Of a DNA stretch of 64,000 nucleotides, positions 8,750 through 16,306 are shown piece after piece; position 1 is the first letter of the stretch; each line of letters begins with the position of its first letter. The notes under the pieces are model-generated. The model saw only the letters and a list, made by a program, of their open reading frames with translations, had not been told where the DNA came from and ran no database searches. The stretch is from an uncultured Collinsella sp. (lineage in GTDB: Bacteria > Actinomycetota > Coriobacteriia > Coriobacteriales > Coriobacteriaceae): contig UQHZ01000004.1 of NCBI GenBank assembly GCA_900541055.1, forward strand, positions 81,726 through 145,725, read 5' to 3'. Position numbers and translations under genes: made by a program.

Positions 8750-9160
8750 ATGGGCCTCTTCGATACGTTCTTCTCCAGCGTCACCGGCGGCAGTCGAGAG
8801 CCTCAAAAACCATCAAACGTCGAGCTCGAGCTGCGCCGCAGGCTTACCGTGCTCGCAAGCGACGAGGCCACTCAAGACACTCCCCTGCGCTATTTCCTGC
8901 GCTGGGCGGGGCAAGTCCAAGGCGTTGGTTTTCGCTTTACCAACACCAACCTCGCGCAGGCACGCGCACTCACCGGCTGGGTGCGTAACATGGAAGACGG
9001 CTCAGTCGAGATGGAGATACAGGGAGCTCCGGCAAATATCCTATCTCATCTCGAGGCACTTCATGCCTCCTACGAGCGCATGGGAACGCGTTTTCGCCTC
9101 GTAGATGCCCAGGCCCGAGCCCCACTTGCCAATGAAGACAGTTTCACTCCTCATTATTAG
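8750..9160 (+). CDS. Acylphosphatase with N-terminal extension
   Basis: A 136-residue protein whose last 90 residues are an acylphosphatase domain, hydrolysing carboxyl-phosphate bonds. The catalytic Arg is in GQVQGVGFRF and the catalytic Asn in GWVRNMEDGSVE, both in canonical context. About 45 residues precede the domain, starting MGLFDTFFSSV, which is longer than the usual 90-residue enzyme. The start lies two bases after the previous stop and has no strong ribosome-binding site, so translation is probably coupled. The role of the extension is unknown. Confidence 0.88.
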   Translation: MGLFDTFFSSVTGGSREPQKPSNVELELRRRLTVLASDEATQDTPLRYFLRWAGQVQGVGFRFTNTNLAQARALTGWVRNMEDGSVEMEIQGAPANILSHLEALHASYERMGTRFRLVDAQARAPLANEDSFTPHY

Positions 9161-9221
9161 TATTGTGTGCTAAATACGGTATCATTTACCTACGACCGTT
9201 AATAGAAAAGAGGCGAGGCGC

Positions 9222-9602
9222 ATGGCGGTGCAAAGAAGGAATACCAAGCAGCGAAAGCTGGTTCTTGACGCCGTGCGCCAAAGCTATAACCATCCCACCG
9301 CCGACGAAATCTACAACGTCGTGCGCGCGCAGGATGACAAAATCAGCCGCGGTACGGTCTACCGCAATCTCAATCTCTTGGCCGACGCCGGCGAAATCCT
9401 CTCCATCAAGACGCCGGGCGGCAGCCGCTTCGATCGCACCGTCGAGCCGCATGCGCATATCATCTGCACCTCGTGCAGCCGCGTCATCGACGTACCACTC
9501 CCCTTCGATGCACAGCTCGACGCCAAAGCATCCGAGCAAATCGGCTGGCACGTCACGTCGCACTACACCATCTTCGAGGGTCTCTGCCCCGATTGCCGGT
9601 AG
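9222..9602 (+). CDS. Fur/PerR-family metalloregulator
   Basis: A 126-residue transcriptional repressor. The N-terminal winged helix reads NTKQRKLVLDAV, then a recognition helix near SRGTVYRNLNLLADAGEI, a hallmark of Fur proteins. The C-terminal dimerisation domain keeps the regulatory site residues VEPHAHIICTSC and the second zinc pair in LCPDCR, so the structural Zn(Cys4) site is complete. Length and the absence of a His-rich tail fit PerR as well as Fur. Without a known target operator I cannot choose between iron, zinc or peroxide sensing. Confidence 0.9.
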   Translation: MAVQRRNTKQRKLVLDAVRQSYNHPTADEIYNVVRAQDDKISRGTVYRNLNLLADAGEILSIKTPGGSRFDRTVEPHAHIICTSCSRVIDVPLPFDAQLDAKASEQIGWHVTSHYTIFEGLCPDCR

Positions 9603-9608
9603 ACGTTT

Positions 9609-9673
9609 GGAACATGCCTTAAAATCCACCTTTCCGCACTCTGCAACAAAAAGTAGATTTCTAGGTATGTCCC
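9609..9673. repeat. Imperfect inverted repeat ending in GGAACAT / ATGTCCC
   Basis: The 65 bases between the Fur-family gene and the HAD gene form one long imperfect palindrome. The arm GGAACATGCCTTAAAATCCA pairs with TAGATTTCTAGGTATGTCCC. Most differences are single changes and the loop is short. These convergent genes may share it as a terminator. The ends GGRACAT resemble those of the element at 15896-15979. Confidence 0.6.
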
Positions 9674-9679
9674 GAAAAC

Positions 9680-10477
9680 TTACTCGGCGAGCAGACGACG
9701 CAGCTCTTCTTCGACCGTGCGCACGTAACGGACGCGGTCGTTGACGCCACGCATGGTGGGGTTGCAGCTCTCCATCAGATAGGAATGGCCCACGACGTTG
9801 AGCATGTCGCGATCGTTCTCATTGTCGCCAAAAGCCATCATCTCATCGGGCGAAATACCCAGGGCACGACCGTAATCGGCAAGCGCGGAGCCCTTGCCCG
9901 AACCGAAACCGATCAAGTCCGTCCATGCGGTTCCCGACGTCATCACTTCGACACGATCGCTAAAGAGGCGCTCGAAATACTCCCGGGCTGCCGGATAATC
10001 CACCTCGGGCGTCTGGAAGCCAATCTTAATGACATCCTCGTCGATGTCCTCGGGACGGTCGACCACCGCCACATCGCAGTGGACCACATAGCGCAAATGG
10101 TCGACGAACGCATCGTTACCGCTCATGGCGTAGATGTGCCCCTCACACGAAAGGGTCACGTCGGTATGGGGATACGCAACCACGGCATTCGCGATAGCCA
10201 TAGCAAGGCTACGCTCCATAGAGCGCTTGACAACGGCACGCCCCTCGCTCATCACCAGGGTTCCGTTTTCGCATACATAGGTGAGCTCATCGGCCACCGG
10301 GGCAAACAGGTAGCGCAAGCTCGCATATTGACGGCCACTCGCCGGCATAAACACGATACCGCGACGATGCAGCTCATCGATAAGCTCAAAGGCCTCGGAA
10401 CGCAGCTCGCGCTCCCCCGGATGCAGCAACGTGCCGTCCAAATCGCATGCAATCAGTTTGATTCCCTCAAGACCCAT
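9680..10477 (-). CDS. HAD-superfamily (Cof-type, class IIB) phosphatase
   Basis: A 265-residue cytoplasmic phosphatase. The ATG at 10477 is used; a TTG 12 bases earlier sits too close to AGGAGG. Motif I is CDLDGTLL (nucleophile Asp and general acid), motif II is MPASGRQY, motif III uses the Lys in GKGSAL, and motif IV is GDNENDRDML. The large cap between motifs II and III marks subclass IIB, whose members dephosphorylate sugar phosphates, FMN or pyridoxal phosphate. Substrate is not predictable here. It is convergent with the Fur-family gene and stands alone. Confidence 0.9.
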   Translation of the reverse strand: MGLEGIKLIACDLDGTLLHPGERELRSEAFELIDELHRRGIVFMPASGRQYASLRYLFAPVADELTYVCENGTLVMSEGRAVVKRSMERSLAMAIANAVVAYPHTDVTLSCEGHIYAMSGNDAFVDHLRYVVHCDVAVVDRPEDIDEDVIKIGFQTPEVDYPAAREYFERLFSDRVEVMTSGTAWTDLIGFGSGKGSALADYGRALGISPDEMMAFGDNENDRDMLNVVGHSYLMESCNPTMRGVNDRVRYVRTVEEELRRLLAE

Positions 10478-10559
10478 ATGCTTCCCCAAAGCCTCCTATC
10501 AACAGCAAGACGGACCTTGATTGGTCGCCCCTCAAAGCCCATCTTGCGCATACGCGCGC

Positions 10560-11138
10560 TTAGCCGCGCACCTTTTTTACGATGGTAAAGTCTGGAGCCA
10601 TGCTCACGACGACCTCCGCCGCACTCGACGCAAAGCGCCGGCTGGCATCGAACTCGCGTGTGACCACCGAGAGCCGAACACCCTCGACACCCCGGAGCAT
10701 GCGGCCCAAAACAGGCTGCACCGGCGTATACATGCGCATGGTATGCTCGTCCGAGTCGCCTCGGAAGAGCGGCGCATGCATGTTGCCGATCTCCCAGCAC
10801 GCATGCGCGAGCGCAATCGGGTCCATGCGGTCAACTTCGACCAAATAAACCTCGGCGCTGCGCAGGCGCACGACAACCGCCACGGGCACCACGCCCGAAC
10901 GGTCGACGGCGAGCACGTCGCCGTCGACAAAACGACCGCCGTCGGCAGTATCCAGCCGAACATCGATCGTGCGCCCCAGCTCCGTCACGCCCACAAACGC
11001 GCATACATCAGCCTGGTCCCAATCGAGCAGTAGCTCGTCAACTTCAAAGACGCCGCCCAGCTTCCGGCGAAGCAGAAGTTCATAAGACGGATCGTTGAGA
11101 TTTCCCAAGCATGTCGTCGAAACCAAGCGCTCAGGCAT
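10560..11138 (-). CDS. ureE: UreE-like nickel metallochaperone
   Basis: A 192-residue protein matching both UreE domains. The N-terminal peptide-binding-like domain includes LLLDWDQADV and FVDGDVLAV. The ferredoxin-like metal domain includes LAHACWEIGNMHAPLF, which keeps the conserved metal His of the GNRH motif, and then VLGRMLRGVEGV. The usual Asp in the IPxDxV strand is Gln here, and there is no His-rich tail. UreE delivers nickel to urease or, in some organisms, supports hydrogenase. No urease subunit or other ure gene is in the window. It starts three bases after the SlyD-like gene, implying joint expression with another nickel-linked protein. Family fairly sure; client enzyme unknown. 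Confidence 0.72.
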   Translation of the reverse strand: MPERLVSTTCLGNLNDPSYELLLRRKLGGVFEVDELLLDWDQADVCAFVGVTELGRTIDVRLDTADGGRFVDGDVLAVDRSGVVPVAVVVRLRSAEVYLVEVDRMDPIALAHACWEIGNMHAPLFRGDSDEHTMRMYTPVQPVLGRMLRGVEGVRLSVVTREFDASRRFASSAAEVVVSMAPDFTIVKKVRG

Positions 11139-11141
11139 GCT

Positions 11142-11570
11142 CTAACCCTCGACCTCGACGAGCTCGATATCAAAGTTGAGGTCCTTGCCGGCAAGCTCGT
11201 GGTTGGCATCGAGCGTCACGGCCTCGGGCGTCACGTCAATGACGACGGCGGGAACGGGCATACCGCTCGGCGTGGACAGGAAAAGCTTCATGCCCTTCTC
11301 GATCTGCTCGATGTTGGGAACCTGTTCGGCCGGGAAGGTAATAACCATCTCGGGATTGTGCTCGCCGTAGGCATCGGCGGCAGGAATGTGCACGGTCTTC
11401 TTCTCGCCCACCTGCATGTCGACAACAGCGGCGTCGAAGCCCTTGATCATCTGACCGGCGCCGCAGGTGAACTCCAGCGGCTCGCCGCGATCGTAGGAGC
11501 TATCGAACTGCGTGCCGTCATCGAGCGTGCCGCGATAATGGGTCTTGACCTTCTTGCCCTGGTTGGACAT
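11142..11570 (-). CDS. SlyD-like FKBP-type peptidyl-prolyl isomerase
   Basis: A 142-residue prolyl isomerase and chaperone. The ATG at 11570 follows GGAGGTTACC. The FKBP fold is split by an insert-in-flap domain: VKTHYRGTLDDGTQFDSS and GQMIKGFDAAVVDMQ flank PAADAYGEHNPEMV, the arrangement that defines SlyD. The metal-binding His/Cys-rich tail of E. coli SlyD is absent; the protein ends DIELVEVEG. SlyD helps nickel insertion into hydrogenase in E. coli, and here it is coupled to a UreE-like gene, which suggests a shared nickel task. General protein folding is the alternative. Confidence 0.9.
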   Translation of the reverse strand: MSNQGKKVKTHYRGTLDDGTQFDSSYDRGEPLEFTCGAGQMIKGFDAAVVDMQVGEKKTVHIPAADAYGEHNPEMVITFPAEQVPNIEQIEKGMKLFLSTPSGMPVPAVVIDVTPEAVTLDANHELAGKDLNFDIELVEVEG

Positions 11571-11690
11571 GGTAACCTCCGTGATAAGGGCGGCGCACAA
11601 CGCGGGCCGCCGTGAACATATGGCGCTAACTATACCCTAGTCATACAATTCAATGACAGTTTGCAAAGAAACGCTGCAACCGGAGGAACC

Positions 11691-12704
11691 ATGGCATATC
11701 CCGTATTTGACCTACACTGCGACACCGCCGACCGAATCGGCTGGGCCACGCTCGATCTCGACCTGCGCTTTACCGCCGGCACCGACGGTTATTTCCCCGG
11801 CGACGAAACGCATCCGCAAGATTTCGACCTCATCGAGGGTAACGCCTGCGCCATCTCGCTCGCGAAGATCGGCAACACGCCGTGGGCACAGTGCTTCGCC
11901 ACGTTTGTCCCCGACGAGATTCCCACCGCCCACGCCGCGCGCTTCCAGGCGCAGATCATGGCGCACATGAGCGGCCAGGCAATGCTCAACCACGACCGCA
12001 TGGTCAACGTACGCAGCGCGGCAGACATTCGCCCTGCGCTCAAAGATGGCAAGGTCGCCTGCATCCACACCATCGAAAACGCCACGTTCTTTGCCGAGGA
12101 CCCCGCGCTGATCGAGGTGCTCAAGAGCTTGGGCGTACTCATGTCATCACTCAGCTGGAACGCGCAGGGACCGCTCGCGAGCGGCCACGACACCCACGCC
12201 GGCCTCACCGCCGCCGGCATCGAGGCGCTTACGCAGATGGAGCACGCCGGCATGGTGCTCGACGTCTCCCACCTCAACGATGAGTGCTTTGACGAGGTTG
12301 TCGCCCACGCCACGCGCCCCTTCGTCGCCAGCCACTCCAACTCCCGCGCAGTTTGCGGCGTTAAGCGCAACCTTACCGACGACCAGTTCCGCACCATTCG
12401 CGACATGGGTGGCATCGTCGGCCTCAACTACTGCAGCGAGTTCCTATCCAACGACGCAACCGACAAGACAGCCGCAGACGTCACCTTCGACCAGCTGGCG
12501 GCACATATCGAGCACTGGCTTGACCTGGGTGGCGAAAATGTCATCGCGCTCGGCGGCGACTGGGACGGTGCCGCGGTGCCCGCTTTCCTCTCCGACGCCA
12601 GCAAGATGCCCGAGTTCCAGAACATGCTCTCCAAGCACTTTGGCAAGACCGTGATGCAGAAGCTCTGCAGCGACAACGCGCTTGCCTTCTTTGAGCGTTA
12701 TTAA
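11691..12704 (+). CDS. Membrane-dipeptidase-type zinc dipeptidase (M19)
   Basis: A 337-residue enzyme of the renal dipeptidase family (COG2355), which hydrolyses dipeptides using a two-zinc centre. The start follows CGGAGGAACC. Zinc ligands are visible as FDLHCDT (HxD near residue 7), the bridging Glu in CIHTIENA, LDVSHLND and FVASHSNSR. The C-terminal GGDWDG contains the Asp that binds the substrate amine. There is no signal peptide, so it is cytoplasmic. In peptide-fermenting gut anaerobes such enzymes finish peptide breakdown. Confidence 0.9.
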   Translation: MAYPVFDLHCDTADRIGWATLDLDLRFTAGTDGYFPGDETHPQDFDLIEGNACAISLAKIGNTPWAQCFATFVPDEIPTAHAARFQAQIMAHMSGQAMLNHDRMVNVRSAADIRPALKDGKVACIHTIENATFFAEDPALIEVLKSLGVLMSSLSWNAQGPLASGHDTHAGLTAAGIEALTQMEHAGMVLDVSHLNDECFDEVVAHATRPFVASHSNSRAVCGVKRNLTDDQFRTIRDMGGIVGLNYCSEFLSNDATDKTAADVTFDQLAAHIEHWLDLGGENVIALGGDWDGAAVPAFLSDASKMPEFQNMLSKHFGKTVMQKLCSDNALAFFERY

Positions 12705-12720
12705 TTTCACATCCCTTGAG

Positions 12721-12758
12721 CGGGCCGACATGCCGAACGGTCGACATGCCGGCCCGTC
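12721..12758. repeat. Inverted repeat between dipeptidase and YgjP-like genes
   Basis: CGGGCCGACATG and CATGCCGGCCCG form a 12-bp stem with one mismatch and a 14-base loop. No T tract follows, so it is a poor terminator. It belongs to the general class of GC-rich palindromes found between genes in this window. Confidence 0.5.
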
Positions 12759-12778
12759 CCCAATCTGAAGGACCGCTT

Positions 12779-13555
12779 TTGACGCAGCAGTTTACGATTT
12801 CCGTATCCCGACCGGATGGGACGCCCATCCCCGTCGTCGTTACCAAAAAGCGCGTCAAGAACTTCAACCTACGCGTCACATCGAGCGGTGAGGTCCACGC
12901 CAGTGCACCGCTCGGCGCCAGCCGCGAGCGTATCGAAGCGTTTGTGAAGCGCAGCAGCGCCTGGATTATCAGTCGACTTGCCCAGCGCGAGCAACGTCAG
13001 GCGACGGCACGAGAGCCGCTCAGCCCCTCGTCCATCATTGCACTTTGGGGCAAGCCCATCACGGTACAAGATGCGCTCGATTGCAACTTTGCATCACCCG
13101 CACCGCGGCCCAAGCAGGCCACCTTCGCAAGTTTTATGGGTGCCGACAAATCGAACGAACGCCCACAGGCCAAGCGGCGCGCAACCCTCGACGGCCTGAC
13201 GTCCGATGAGCTCCAGACCCGCATCGACCAGCTCTATGCATCCGAGGTCACCACGGCGCTGCGCGATATGGTGCGCGCGTACGAAATCGCAATGGGTGTC
13301 GCCGTTTCCCGCGTTTCCGCGCGCAGCATGAAAACGCGCTGGGGATCATGCACGCCCAAAACCGGCGCCATTCGCATCGCACGAGAACTTGCCGCCTACC
13401 CCGTCGAGTGCCTTGACATGGTTGTCGCCCACGAGCTCGTCCACCTGCTCGAGCCGAGCCACAACCAGCGGTTCCACGTCCTGCTCGACACATACTGCCC
13501 CAACAATAGAGCTCTGTCGCAGCGGCTCAAGCAGCCGCCCCTCAACAAGCTCTAG
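12779..13555 (+). CDS. YgjP/SprT-like zinc metallopeptidase
   Basis: A 258-residue protein starting with TTG at 12779, seven bases after AAGGA. The C-terminal third carries the zinc motif VAHELVHLLEPSHNQRF: HExxH plus a third His, the pattern of the YgjP-like (DUF45 / WLM-related) family. An upstream motif RSMKTRWGSCTPKTGAIR is also diagnostic. The N-terminal half, with KKRVKNFNLRVTSSGEV, is the usual beta-rich part of the family. The middle 50 residues look like a low-complexity insert. The physiological substrate of YgjP proteins is not established. Confidence 0.82.
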   Translation: MTQQFTISVSRPDGTPIPVVVTKKRVKNFNLRVTSSGEVHASAPLGASRERIEAFVKRSSAWIISRLAQREQRQATAREPLSPSSIIALWGKPITVQDALDCNFASPAPRPKQATFASFMGADKSNERPQAKRRATLDGLTSDELQTRIDQLYASEVTTALRDMVRAYEIAMGVAVSRVSARSMKTRWGSCTPKTGAIRIARELAAYPVECLDMVVAHELVHLLEPSHNQRFHVLLDTYCPNNRALSQRLKQPPLNKL

Positions 13556-13561
13556 CGTCGA

Positions 13562-14047
13562 CTAGCGCACGCGCTCGATCTCGACGCCGCAGCTTGCCAG
13601 GGGAAGACCGACGGGAGCCCAAGGCTTATCGAGCTTAACACGCACGCCAAGCAGCAAGGGGTAACGACGCAGCAGCATCTGGGCCACACCCTCGGCTGCC
13701 GCCTCGATGAGTTTAAACGTATGCTCGCGCAGATAGCCATCGACATCGTGGCACACCGAGCCGTAGTCAATCGAAGCGTCCAGGTTATCGTGCTCCCCCG
13801 CTGCACGCAGGTCGGCATAGAGCACCAAGGACACGATGAACTTCTGGCCCAGCGCGTTCTCTTCGGGATACACGCCGTGGTTGGCAAAGACCTCGAGACC
13901 GTCGATAGTAATGCGGTCAGCATGGCGCAGATCGTCATAGCTCACGTGGGGAACCGCCGTTGCGGTGGATATTTCGCCCCTTCCACGGCGGGCGAGCTCG
14001 GCGCCTTCAGTCTTGGTTGCATTCTCGGGCAGTTTCTTGTTGCTCAT
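13562..14047 (-). CDS. folB: Dihydroneopterin aldolase
   Basis: A 161-residue enzyme splitting dihydroneopterin into 6-hydroxymethyl-dihydropterin and glycolaldehyde in folate synthesis. The aldolase domain starts around residue 42 at DRITIDGLEVFANHGVYPEE, holding the conserved Glu of the YPEE loop. The catalytic Lys is in VKLDKPWAP. About 40 extra N-terminal residues, polar and probably disordered, precede the domain. The ATG follows AAGGAGACGATCGCG. It is the last gene of the folE - HD-domain - folB group. folP and folK are not in the window. Confidence 0.9.
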   Translation of the reverse strand: MSNKKLPENATKTEGAELARRGRGEISTATAVPHVSYDDLRHADRITIDGLEVFANHGVYPEENALGQKFIVSLVLYADLRAAGEHDNLDASIDYGSVCHDVDGYLREHTFKLIEAAAEGVAQMLLRRYPLLLGVRVKLDKPWAPVGLPLASCGVEIERVR

Positions 14048-14090
14048 CGCGATCGTCTCCTTCGTTTAGAACCCCGACCGCGTAAACTAA

Positions 14091-14672
14091 CTACACGCGA
14101 ATCGACAGGTTCTTTTTATCATCGCTCCAGTTGCAAGCATTGCGCGCGGGGCATGCAAAGCAGGCGCGCGACGCTTTGTCGGCTGCATAGAGCAGGCGCT
14201 CGAGCGGTTGGCTGTTCACGCGCAGCTTTCGATGGCCCAGAATGGCCGTCTTAATGGCTGCGGCATCGGCCGGCTCAAACGCTACGTCATCGGGCATACC
14301 GCCGAGAATCGCATCAGCGACGCGTTCGCTTGCAACATCATGGGATATACCCGATTCATACTGTTCATCTTTGCCGATATCGTGAAGAAGTGCCGTGGCG
14401 TAGATGACCTCGCGGTCAAATTCGAGCTGTTCCTCGAGATTCTTGATCCACATAATGCGAGCGACATCCAGCAGGTGGTCAATACCGTGGCGGCAGAAGA
14501 TGCGCCCCGATTCCAACTGTGCAATGCTGCCCAGGTGCCGCCGGAACAGGCCGTTGGCACAGATGTAATCAATGCGAGGCATGGCACCAAAAGGCGCCAG
14601 GCCCGAAGCCATAAAACCGCGACGCGGCGTTCCCTCGTCAGTATTCGATGTAAAGTCGTTGACGACTCTCAT
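14091..14672 (-). CDS. HD-domain hydrolase in the folate cluster
   Basis: A 193-residue protein whose start lies two bases after the folE stop, so the two are translationally coupled. It has a clear HD phosphohydrolase core: FCRHGIDHLLDVARIMW, then TALLHDIGKDEQYESG with the metal-binding His-Asp pair. The C-terminus has CFACPARNACNW, four Cys that could bind a metal or Fe-S cluster. The specific reaction is unknown. Placement between folE and folB makes a role in dihydroneopterin triphosphate processing a reasonable inference, because that pyrophosphohydrolase step varies between bacteria and no Nudix gene is present here. A nucleotide phosphatase with another substrate is equally possible. 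Confidence 0.75.
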   Translation of the reverse strand: MRVVNDFTSNTDEGTPRRGFMASGLAPFGAMPRIDYICANGLFRRHLGSIAQLESGRIFCRHGIDHLLDVARIMWIKNLEEQLEFDREVIYATALLHDIGKDEQYESGISHDVASERVADAILGGMPDDVAFEPADAAAIKTAILGHRKLRVNSQPLERLLYAADKASRACFACPARNACNWSDDKKNLSIRV

Positions 14673-14674
14673 AG

Positions 14675-15232
14675 TTAGCGTCCCAGCATCCTAAAGAATC
14701 GCTCCTCGAGCGCCGGATCGGCCTCAAAGACGCCGCGACGAGCGAGCGTCACGGTCTTGGTGCCGGGCTTTTGCACGCCGCGCATGGTCATGCACATATG
14801 CTCAGCTTCCATGAGCACAATCGCTCCCTGGGGAGCGAGATAATCCATGAGAGCGTCGGCAACCTGCGCACACAGCTGCTCCTGCAGCTGCAGACGACGG
14901 GCATAAACCTCAACCGTGCGGGCGAGCTTGGAAAGCCCAGCCACCCGACCGTTAGGGATATAGCCGATCGCAGCCTTGCCATAAAACGGCAGCAGATGGT
15001 GCTCGCACAGCGAGTAAAACGTAATGTCGCGCTCGATAACCAAATCGTTCGAAGCGACGGCAAAGGTTTTGGACAGGTGCTCCTCGGCACTCTGGCCCAT
15101 ACCGCCAGCGATCTCACCATACATACGGGCAACGCGCGCCGGGGTCTCCAGCAGGCCCTCACGAGTTGGGTCCTCGCCTATGCCCTCAAGCAATAGCTTA
15201 ATGGCGGCCTCGACTTTTTCTTGATCGACCAT
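14675..15232 (-). CDS. folE: GTP cyclohydrolase I
   Basis: A 185-residue enzyme converting GTP to 7,8-dihydroneopterin triphosphate, the first step of folate synthesis. Zinc ligands are in [12 protein letters not shown] (Cys and His) and [13 protein letters not shown] (Cys). [21 protein letters not shown] is the conserved core. Length matches bacterial FolE1. It heads the folE - HD - folB operon and reads away from no close neighbour; its promoter should lie in 15233-15290. Confidence 0.95.
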   Translation of the reverse strand: MVDQEKVEAAIKLLLEGIGEDPTREGLLETPARVARMYGEIAGGMGQSAEEHLSKTFAVASNDLVIERDITFYSLCEHHLLPFYGKAAIGYIPNGRVAGLSKLARTVEVYARRLQLQEQLCAQVADALMDYLAPQGAIVLMEAEHMCMTMRGVQKPGTKTVTLARRGVFEADPALEERFFRMLGR

Positions 15233-15298
15233 CTGGGCCTCACTTTTCCGATTTCACGTTCGCGCTATGGTACCACGCCCTTTGGCATCGGCCACAAG

Positions 15299-15880
15299 CT
15301 ACATAGTATGGGTCGAATAGACCGGATCGTCCCGCCAAAGCTCCACAGCGTCGCAAAGCGCAACGCCCTCGCGCTCAGCACGGGCGCGCGTGGCGTTCAT
15401 ATCGATCACACGCTGGTTACTCGAGCCTCTAAAACGCAATGAGATATCGTACAGATCCTGAACAAACGGGCCATCCACCAACATATCGAGGCAGACAAGG
15501 ATACGGTCCGTCACCTCGGTATGATGACGGCCACCCGGCATAAGCTCCTCGAGCACGTCGCCGGTAAAGCACCAAATGGTCTTGCCCGACCCCGCGGGAT
15601 AAGCAGCACGAACACGCTCGACAAACTCAACGAGCCCCGTCTGATTCTCGGGCTCCATAGGCTCGCCGCCCAGAATCGTCAGGCCATCGATAAAGGGATG
15701 GTCGAGGCTCTCGATAATCTTGTCCTCGACGGCACGATCGAACGGCTCGCCCGCAGCAAAGTCCCACGCGACAGAGTTAAAGCAGTTCTTGCACCCACGA
15801 CGGCACCCGCTCACAAACAGAGAAGTACGAACGCCTTCCCCATCAGCAATGTCGAAATACTTAATGTTCGCGTAATTCAT
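15299..15880 (-). CDS. nrdG: Anaerobic ribonucleotide reductase activating enzyme
   Basis: A 193-residue radical-SAM enzyme that installs the glycyl radical on NrdD. The ATG at 15880 follows GGGAGAG; a longer open frame upstream runs into repeat DNA. The cluster motif is GCRRGCKNCFNSVAWDF (CxxxCxxC, residues about 27-35), followed by the SAM-binding GGEPMEPEN. It lies downstream of nrdD in the same direction, but 426 bases away, with two large inverted repeats in between. Confidence 0.92.
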   Translation of the reverse strand: MNYANIKYFDIADGEGVRTSLFVSGCRRGCKNCFNSVAWDFAAGEPFDRAVEDKIIESLDHPFIDGLTILGGEPMEPENQTGLVEFVERVRAAYPAGSGKTIWCFTGDVLEELMPGGRHHTEVTDRILVCLDMLVDGPFVQDLYDISLRFRGSSNQRVIDMNATRARAEREGVALCDAVELWRDDPVYSTHTM

Positions 15881-15895
15881 AGGTAACTCTCCCGG

Positions 15896-15979
15896 GAGGC
15901 CGGGACATATCATCCCGTCCTCAAACATTCTCGGCCTTCGGCCTGCGAAACTGCGGGCGGGACGATATGTCCCGGCCTC
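15896..15979. repeat. Inverted repeat element 1 in the nrdD-nrdG spacer
   Basis: Arms at 15896-15917 and 15958-15979 match at 21 of 22 positions (GAGGCCGGGACATATC core). They enclose 40 bases that contain a smaller hairpin, CGGCCTTCGGCCTG. On the minus-strand transcript this makes a long stem just upstream of nrdG. Confidence 0.85.
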
Positions 15980-16157
15980 ATGCAAAGGGTAACTCAATGA
16001 ACGAAGCGAACATCGAGTATAGGGTTCGAGGTCCAATAAAAACCTTGTTGCAACTCAACCGCCATCGCAAGCAAAGCGTTGCTGCAAGTCAACTCATTTC
16101 CGCCAAGAACTTCGAGGAGTGAGCAGACCACGAGCTGCATCTCAGCTACGTCAACTT

Positions 16158-16295
16158 GGCTGCCCCGTAGCGAGGCCCCGGACCTTTGCTCGATATGAGT
16201 TCCGCACGAACAGGAGGCGCCAGTGGCGCCTCCGTCGTGAGCCAGGACTGTCCGAAATAGCGAGTAAAGGTCCGGGGCCTCGCTACGGGGCAGCC
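16158..16295. repeat. Inverted repeat element 2 in the nrdD-nrdG spacer
   Basis: Arms at 16158-16192 and 16261-16295 match at 34 of 35 positions (core GTAGCGAGGCCCCGGACC). They surround a second, perfect 9-bp hairpin, GGAGGCGCC-AGT-GGCGCCTCC, at 16213-16233. The nested design is shared with elements at 24445 and 61270. It begins 12 bases past the nrdD stop. No target-site duplication is obvious. Confidence 0.88.
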
Positions 16296-16306
16296 TGGGA
16301 TGATTA

